A DNA stretch of 10,591 bases from Planctomycetaceae bacterium (lineage in GTDB: Bacteria > Planctomycetota > Planctomycetia > Pirellulales > Pirellulaceae). Of this stretch, positions 6,571-10,591 are shown piece after piece. The stretch is taken from assembly GCA_003501565.1 (NCBI GenBank), contig DNPC01000589.1, positions 1 through 10,591 on the forward strand, written 5' to 3'. Below the pieces are notes generated by a model. The model saw only the letters and a program-made list of their open reading frames with translations. It ran no database searches and was not told the origin of the DNA. How positions within the stretch are numbered: position 1 is the stretch's first letter; each line of letters begins with the position of its first letter. The translations under genes and the position numbers were made by a program.

Positions 6571-6648
6571 GGCTAACGAGTAGCATCACCGGGTTGCCGG
6601 CGGTGACGCGATGGTCCGATTCAGCTCCGGTGCATGCTTTTGTTAGCC
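6571..6648 (-). repeat. attC site K (CACCGG type, short)
   Basis: Cores are GGCTAAC (6571-6577) and GTTAGCC (6642-6648). It is 78 bases long, about 13 shorter than most sites. Arms CATCACCGGGTTG and CAGCTCCGGTGCATG pair with one G-T wobble; the loop-proximal stem seen in other sites is missing. Confidence 0.92.
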
Positions 6649-6654
6649 AGCGGG

Positions 6655-7230
6655 TCATATCGCCACGAGGCATACGATAACCACTACCAGCGCGATGAAG
6701 AACGCGCCCGAGATTACCTTTCCGACTGGAGTACGAAAGAATGACTGAAAACCGATAGATGCCGAGCGTTCGGTTGTGAATTCAAACGTATAATTGTCGG
6801 AAGAAACGCTCGGGCCGGTGATCTGGACTTCAGTAATCGCGTCCGACACGAGCTTGTCCTGGTCCTGGAGCCTAACGCCGGCCACGTCAGAAACAGACAC
6901 CGGGTCATTGAGTGCCCAAGTCAAACCATCAGCCGCCGATGAGTTTGGGCGAGTGCCAAGGTCAATACGCTCACCGTCGTTCAGAAAGACCAGTACTTCA
7001 TAGTCCGGCAGTGCGTCCTTGCGTTTGATCAGCGGTATGCTGTGATCTTTCGGTTCAGCAGCCGCATCAATTGCGGTAACCGTGACCCTAGTCAGCCCGC
7101 TACTTCGGAATTCGGCGATTGCGAGACACGACAGGATACTGGCGAGTACCACGCAGGCACAGATGGTCATCATCACCCGCCAAAGTGACTTCACTGCGTC
7201 TGTTGAGTCTGTCGTGGTCAGTTGATCCAT
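6655..7230 (-). CDS. Membrane-anchored protein with helices at both ends, 191 aa
   Basis: One hydrophobic helix lies at residues about 18-39 (VMMTICACVVLASILSCLAI) and a second at the extreme C-terminus, about 172-191 (FFIALVVVIVCLVAI). Between them is a soluble domain of about 130 residues, mostly beta. Its middle (VLVFLNDGERIDLGT, then GLTWALNDP, SVSDVAGVRLQDQD and AITEVQITGP) has the spacing of a PLAT/LH2-type beta sandwich ('LG...N..DG..W.L..P....D...V.L.D.D......EVQ'). That match is from memory and should be treated as a hint. Both ends probably sit in the inner membrane with the domain on one side. The ATG at 7230 is the first start inside the cassette; the longer frame to 7383 comes from attC L. 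The stop TGA lies seven bases from attC K. No clear ribosome binding site. Confidence 0.77.
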   Translation of the reverse strand: MDQLTTTDSTDAVKSLWRVMMTICACVVLASILSCLAIAEFRSSGLTRVTVTAIDAAAEPKDHSIPLIKRKDALPDYEVLVFLNDGERIDLGTRPNSSAADGLTWALNDPVSVSDVAGVRLQDQDKLVSDAITEVQITGPSVSSDNYTFEFTTERSASIGFQSFFRTPVGKVISGAFFIALVVVIVCLVAI

Positions 7231-7262
7231 GCGAAATTCGATAGCCGGATGTAGTCGGGGCT

Positions 7263-7354
7263 GGCTAACGCCACGCATCACCGGATGCGGACGTGCGACG
7301 TTCATTTTGCAAATTTGGCGGGCAACCGCATTCCGGTGCATGCGATTGTTATGC
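7263..7354 (-). repeat. attC site L (CACCGG type)
   Basis: Cores are GGCTAAC (7263-7269) and GTTATGC (7348-7354). Arms ATCACCGGATGCGG and CCGCATTCCGGTGCAT pair with T and C unpaired in the right arm. Confidence 0.94.
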
Positions 7355-7443
7355 AGCCCACTGCTACGAGTAAAACGTGACAATCGACAAGGACCGCGAT
7401 TTTGCCTCGCTTATCCAACCTTTGAGTTCAATGATCGCGGATT

Positions 7444-8244
7444 TCAACCACTCGTCGTTTGGTGGAATTGTATCGCAGGTCGCCTCGAATCTGCTGAGGT
7501 CAATCTGCTGAGGTCAATCTGCTCAACTTCGTGCCTTGTCAGATGCCCAACGAATGGAAAGTCGTCCGATGCCGGCACGGGACAGGGAGCACCACGGTCG
7601 ACCAGTAGCCTCTGTGTTGAAAAGCCAGCATCACCAAACGGAATGGACGCCAGCGTTTTATCTGCCGTCTTGAAAACAGATGAGTCAATGGAGTGCCAGT
7701 GATCGTGATCGAGCGTACGCCCCAAGTGTTCACATAGCATCATGAATGCATACCCATACTTGTAGCCAAAGTGCGGGGCACGTGGACGATCGAGGATCAG
7801 GTCGCATAATGCGGCACCAGTTGAAAGTTCGCGTGGAACGTCAGGCTCCTCGATATCTCCGTGGTCATCAAGATCGACCCCTAGCCCGTTTGCAAACATA
7901 TCTTTCATCATGGCAGTCAAACCGTCTTTGGCTGCGGAAGTGTCGCCGTTGAGGAACGCGACTTTGATTTCGCCCAATTTCGGGTCGTCATCCTCGTCGG
8001 CGTTAGTGTCATCTGATCGGTCTACAATCTGGTGTGAGTAAGAAAAGTCGCCCGTTTTGTAGGCGGCATACTCAGCGATGAAGTGGGACTCAAAATCGTC
8101 GAACGATTCGCCCAACGCGTCAATGTCGAGCATTTCTTCCGTTCGAGCGTTGACAATCTCACGGATCAGGTCGGAGCTGCACGACCCGATTGCCGAGGTG
8201 ATGCGATCAATTTCAATAACGACTGGCGTGAGGGTGTAGCCCAT
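7444..8244 (-). CDS. DUF7691-like protein, 266 aa, C-terminus changed by a frameshift
   Basis: The opening MGYTLTPVVIEIDRITSAIG, the middle YGYAFMMLCEHLGRTLDHDH with a following tryptophan, and RGAPCPVPASDDFPFVGHLT resemble, from memory, a family of cytoplasmic proteins now called DUF7691, often near SUKH and other immunity-type genes. An acidic linker (DRSDDTNADEDDD) lies at about 75-88. The current frame ends in RRPAIQFHQTTSG, which looks unlike a family end. A 14-bp tandem duplication (7488-7523) lies just before it. Removing one copy restores a frame that reads through EWLKSAIIELKGWISEAK and ends SIVTFYS with TAG at 7366-7364, ten bases from attC L, giving 288 aa. So the gene is probably a recent frameshift mutant in which about 42 native residues are replaced by about 19. 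Start: first ATG inside the cassette. Confidence 0.8.
   Translation of the reverse strand: MGYTLTPVVIEIDRITSAIGSCSSDLIREIVNARTEEMLDIDALGESFDDFESHFIAEYAAYKTGDFSYSHQIVDRSDDTNADEDDDPKLGEIKVAFLNGDTSAAKDGLTAMMKDMFANGLGVDLDDHGDIEEPDVPRELSTGAALCDLILDRPRAPHFGYKYGYAFMMLCEHLGRTLDHDHWHSIDSSVFKTADKTLASIPFGDAGFSTQRLLVDRGAPCPVPASDDFPFVGHLTRHEVEQIDLSRLTSADSRRPAIQFHQTTSG
7488..7523 (-). repeat. 14-bp tandem duplication causing a frameshift
   Basis: The + strand carries AATCTGCTGAGGTC at 7488-7501 and again at 7502-7515, followed by a partial copy AATCTGCT (7516-7523). Fourteen is not a multiple of three. The 8-bp AATCTGCT repeats that flank GAGGTC would permit slippage, so two full copies are best explained as one recent duplication. 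Confidence 0.88.
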
Positions 8245-8264
8245 CTATCTGGCGATCTATTGCT

Positions 8265-8342
8265 GCATAACCGGGCGGCGACGTTGCGCGTTGAATTCAG
8301 ATTCCGACGGATTCGCCGCTCCGGTTCACGCTTTTGTTAGCT
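8265..8342 (-). repeat. attC site M (AACCGG type, shortened)
   Basis: Cores are GCATAAC (8265-8271) and GTTAGCT (8336-8342). Compared with attC A, D and F, it lacks the 12 bases between the left core and the arm: it reads GCATAACCGGGCGGCG, as if GTTTAGCGTAAC was deleted between two TAAC repeats. The left core now overlaps the inner arm. Confidence 0.88.
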
Positions 8343-8833
8343 GGCCCGTCCGCACTTGAGGCATCGTGGAGACCAGCAGTGTAGCTGACCACAATGTCAT
8401 CACCGGTGTCGGAATTGTCAAGCACACCGTCGGGGCCAAGCGAACGGATAGTATACCGACCGCGGAATTCTTTGATGGGACGGATTTGAATCGGATTGCC
8501 CCAGGAGTCTTTTCCGGTCGTGATAATGTGGCCAAGGAGGTCGCTGCGATCCGGTCGAGTGTCAACATACTTGTCGAGCAGTTGCGGCAAATCACCAACA
8601 GTGCGTGGTGCACTGCCGGTTTCGGCGACACACGACAGCAGTGCCATTTGCAGGTGATTGAGGGCACGTCGTACGTGGTGCTCCGGTGGAGGCGGCGAGG
8701 TTGTGCCGCTAATGACTGGGAGAATGAGCCAGAGTAGCGACGAAATAATCACGACAACGACCAACAGTTCGAGTGCATTGAACCCGCGCCGATCTGTTAA
8801 CTGACGGACGTTGTGTCGTTCCATCGCAGTCAT
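8297..8833 (-). CDS. Type II secretion-like pseudopilin (GspG-like), 178 aa
   Basis: RRGFNALELLVVVVIISSLL is a type IV pilin-like N-terminus: prepilin peptidase would cut after G17, leaving F at +1 and the conserved glutamate at +5 (E22), followed by a hydrophobic helix to about residue 41. Further on, DSWGNPIQIRPI and YTIRSLGPDGVLDNSDTGDD are typical of the GspG major pseudopilin C-terminal region, including the calcium-binding type acidic loop. The protein would be inserted in the inner membrane with its globular part in the periplasm. No other secretion genes are nearby, so it would have to act with components elsewhere. It has no stop before attC M and reads 46 bases into it, ending with a tail NKSVNRSGESVGI encoded by the site. 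ATG 8833 has AGGG nine bases upstream; ATG 8824 is an alternative. Confidence 0.86.
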   Translation of the reverse strand: MTAMERHNVRQLTDRRGFNALELLVVVVIISSLLWLILPVISGTTSPPPPEHHVRRALNHLQMALLSCVAETGSAPRTVGDLPQLLDKYVDTRPDRSDLLGHIITTGKDSWGNPIQIRPIKEFRGRYTIRSLGPDGVLDNSDTGDDIVVSYTAGLHDASSADGPANKSVNRSGESVGI

Positions 8834-8867
8834 CAATGTGCCCTGATAGATGTTTGCCGCACTTGTC

Positions 8868-8957
<90 letters not shown>

Positions 8958-8963
8958 GGCCGA

Positions 8964-9527
8964 TTACGGGGAAGACTTCCGATACATCAAGTCCGTGCGG
9001 GCAACGTACTTTACGCCTGAAGTTACCACGCTGCCCTCGTGAATGATCGGGTGTTGAAACAGCAGAATTTTACCCATGGCGGGTTGAATTGCGACCTCAG
9101 GCTCGGTAATGAAAGTGGTAGCTCCGCCCTCGAAATCGCCATTGAGGTACACCAGCACCGAATAGAAGCTCTGCTCGTCGTCGTCGCGGTGGAATGCTCC
9201 GTCGGCATGAGGCGCAAATCGCATTCCAGGCTGGTAGCGGTAGCAACGAAAGCGTTCATTGGCACCCACCAGCAAACTGCTATGGATCTCTTTGGGGGCT
9301 CGGTCTCCGATGCGTGCCAAGACAGTGTCCGCTAACGCTTGGTCATCAAATATGACGCGATCGTTATTCCGAACATCGCGATTGACCTGAGTGCCAGTCA
9401 CCGTGTTGATAGTGGCAACTTTTGGAGCCAACTCCTCGATTCGGGTGATGAGCCCCGAGCACTCAGTGGCTGTGAATGCGTCATCGATTTGGATGATGTA
9501 CGGCTTGTTGGGATCAACGTCACGCAT
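8964..9527 (-). CDS. 2OG-Fe(II) oxygenase, prolyl 4-hydroxylase type, 187 aa
   Basis: The protein carries the full iron- and 2-oxoglutarate-binding signature of the P4H alpha-subunit-like family: YRYQPGMRFAPHADGAF gives H107 and D109, a strand run YSVLVYLNGDFEGGATTFI follows (the usual 'LYLN..F.GG.T.F'), and FQHPIIHEGSVVTSGVKYVA gives the distal H163 with K173 ten residues later to bind the 2-oxoglutarate carboxylate, ending RTDLMYR. The expected reaction is hydroxylation of a prolyl or other side chain, using O2 and 2-oxoglutarate and releasing succinate and CO2; the substrate is unknown. No signal peptide, so cytoplasmic. It appears intact and of normal size for a stand-alone domain. It starts at the ATG 9527, about 30 bases inside the cassette, and ends seven bases from attC N. 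Confidence 0.92.
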   Translation of the reverse strand: MRDVDPNKPYIIQIDDAFTATECSGLITRIEELAPKVATINTVTGTQVNRDVRNNDRVIFDDQALADTVLARIGDRAPKEIHSSLLVGANERFRCYRYQPGMRFAPHADGAFHRDDDEQSFYSVLVYLNGDFEGGATTFITEPEVAIQPAMGKILLFQHPIIHEGSVVTSGVKYVARTDLMYRKSSP

Positions 9528-9554
9528 AGAAGGGAGTTACGAATCCTGATTGCC

Positions 9555-9644
9555 AGATAACGGTTGCCATCACCGGGCCGTGACTGGTGATGAGGCAACT
9601 TCAAAGCACCGTTGACACGGCTCCGGTGCATGGATTTGTTATGC
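9555..9644 (-). repeat. attC site O (CACCGG type)
   Basis: Cores are AGATAAC (9555-9561) and GTTATGC (9638-9644). Arms ATCACCGGGCCGTG and CACGGCTCCGGTGCAT match those of attC G. Confidence 0.95.
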
Positions 9645-10496
9645 GGTCGAGATAATGGCCGTTTCGCCAATTTTCTTGAGCGAGCGGCCCAATTTCAACT
9701 CTTTGAGAACGGCTTTGACTTTAAGCAGTGCAGCAGCGTGGTTCCACCGAAATGCGTCAATCGCGAGCACTGAATAGTCTTTCGCAACACGTTTCGGGGA
9801 CCGGACTCCAGCCAAGATGGAGTCCGGCTTGGCGCACCAAACCGTACACTGTGGTTCGGCTGCACGTGCTTCGCCGCAGGGGCTATCAGCAATCTCTGAA
9901 AGCCCGCCATAATCTTCGAAGCCATTGCTAAGAAACGCATCTGCGACGTCCGGTAGCGAAGTAGCTGGGACAGCCAATTGAAACCACGTGCGATAACAGA
10001 AATGATCGAACGAATTCAGATTACTGACGAATTGCGGCAACGACCGGGCAAGGTATTGTAGCCTTGATACATCATCTGGGTCGTACGGTCCGCAGCCATG
10101 AGGATTCGCTAGTAAATAGATTTTATTGCGGTTGTCGCCCCAACGAAACGTCAGCAGCAGGCAGCGGTCCCAGTCGTCACCTTCAATATCGACTTGGGCT
10201 ATTGGAATCGCTGCTCGCGGGAGATCCTCCCAGCAGCCGAAGACAGCGTCGCGAAGATCAGTCTGATGGTGCCGATCGGAGATGCTGTAGAAGTATTTGA
10301 TGCGAGCCACTACGAACTCGCCATCCCTGCGTTCTACCTTGAAGCAATCGAGAAGGGGAACACCACCATTCCAGCGGTGCAGAAAGTCAAAGAAATGGAG
10401 CTCACGGAGGAAACCCAGATATGGAATACCGCCATCAGGTTTTGGCGGTCCCTTCTCACGGAACTTCATTCTTGGCCACGATGGCTTCTTAACCAA
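9639..10496 (-). CDS. SUKH (SMI1/KNR4)-like protein, 285 aa
   Basis: Residues about 30-165 show the SMI1/KNR4 (SUKH) layout: FFDFLHRWNGGVPLLDCFKV (the 'F...NGG.P' motif), a strand-rich stretch IKYFYSIS, then PIAQVDIEGDDWDRCLLLTF for the usual 'PIA....GD..LL', a 'N.IYLL' strand, and a helix with LARSLPQFVSNL. A C-terminal extension of about 120 residues, rich in A, K and L at its end, has no clear assignment. SUKH proteins are cytoplasmic and are known mainly as immunity proteins against polymorphic nuclease and other toxins; no toxin gene is present here. The start is taken as TTG at 10496 because AAGGAG sits six bases upstream; ATG at 10469 is the alternative and would give 276 aa. The TAA stop is formed by the core of attC O. 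Confidence 0.85.
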   Translation of the reverse strand: MVKKPSWPRMKFREKGPPKPDGGIPYLGFLRELHFFDFLHRWNGGVPLLDCFKVERRDGEFVVARIKYFYSISDRHHQTDLRDAVFGCWEDLPRAAIPIAQVDIEGDDWDRCLLLTFRWGDNRNKIYLLANPHGCGPYDPDDVSRLQYLARSLPQFVSNLNSFDHFCYRTWFQLAVPATSLPDVADAFLSNGFEDYGGLSEIADSPCGEARAAEPQCTVWCAKPDSILAGVRSPKRVAKDYSVLAIDAFRWNHAAALLKVKAVLKELKLGRSLKKIGETAIISTA

Positions 10497-10511
10497 GTCG
10501 CGCTCCTTGCC

Positions 10512-10591
10512 GCATAACGACCGCCATCACCGGATTGTGGCGAGCGACTCTCAATTGGAAAAAACCGGTCGGCCCACAATTCCGGTGCATG
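10512..10591 (-). repeat. attC site P (CACCGG type), cut by the window edge
   Basis: The left core GCATAAC (10512-10518) and arms ATCACCGGATTGTGG and CCACAATTCCGGTGCAT are present; the right core lies outside. It is close to attC B in both stems and loop. Confidence 0.92.

Noticed and set aside
7229..7702. Plus-strand open frame of 157 codons
   Set aside because: It crosses attC L and opposes a well-supported minus-strand gene. Its composition looks like a shadow, as do the other plus-strand frames such as 2694-3026 and 3144-3470.

Overview
The window is one continuous piece of a chromosomal (sedentary) integron cassette array. It has 16 attC recombination sites of about 78-92 bp and 15 complete gene cassettes, with nothing between them. 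All 15 main genes are on the minus strand. The organism is probably a planctomycete of the Rhodopirellula/Pirellulaceae type. That placement rests on general resemblance and on homogeneous attC families; there is no rRNA or housekeeping gene here to confirm it.

Repeats: each site reads on the + strand as RYYYAAC, then a conserved inner box (ATCACCGG in most sites, AACCGGGTGGCG in the rest), a variable centre, the complementary box with extra bases (TCCGGTGCAT or TCCGGTTCACGC), then GTTRRRY. The extra (extrahelical) bases lie in the right arm on the + strand. This sets cassette polarity as right to left, matching gene direction, so each gene's attC lies just after its stop codon. The 7-bp core at the start of each cassette is the exact reverse complement of the core at its end in 14 of 15 cassettes, and differs by one base in the 15th. 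The integrase gene and attI are not in the window. By polarity they should lie beyond the right edge.

Layout from right (upstream) to left: SUKH (SMI1/KNR4)-like protein; 2OG-Fe(II) oxygenase of the prolyl-4-hydroxylase type; GspG-like pseudopilin; a DUF7691-like protein frameshifted by a 14-bp duplication; a protein with membrane helices at both ends; a DUF2513 protein; a small unknown protein with a leader hairpin; a DUF6985-like protein; a four-helix membrane protein; a YwqG/DUF1963 protein; a composite cassette with a 98-aa unknown gene, a decayed internal attC and a gene remnant; a 174-aa unknown; a lipoprotein with a thioredoxin-like fold lacking its catalytic cysteines; and two unknown proteins of 123 and 138 aa.

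The genes do not form a pathway. They are independent cargo. Several (SUKH, DUF1963, and probably the DUF7691- and DUF6985-like proteins) belong to or resemble families linked to toxin immunity, so a stockpile of immunity-type proteins is a reasonable but unproven reading. The array also shows decay: a mutated core at attC A, a shortened attC M with a gene reading into it, a cassette fused through a dead attC, and the frameshifted gene. I see no tRNA, rRNA, CRISPR array, transposase or phage gene.
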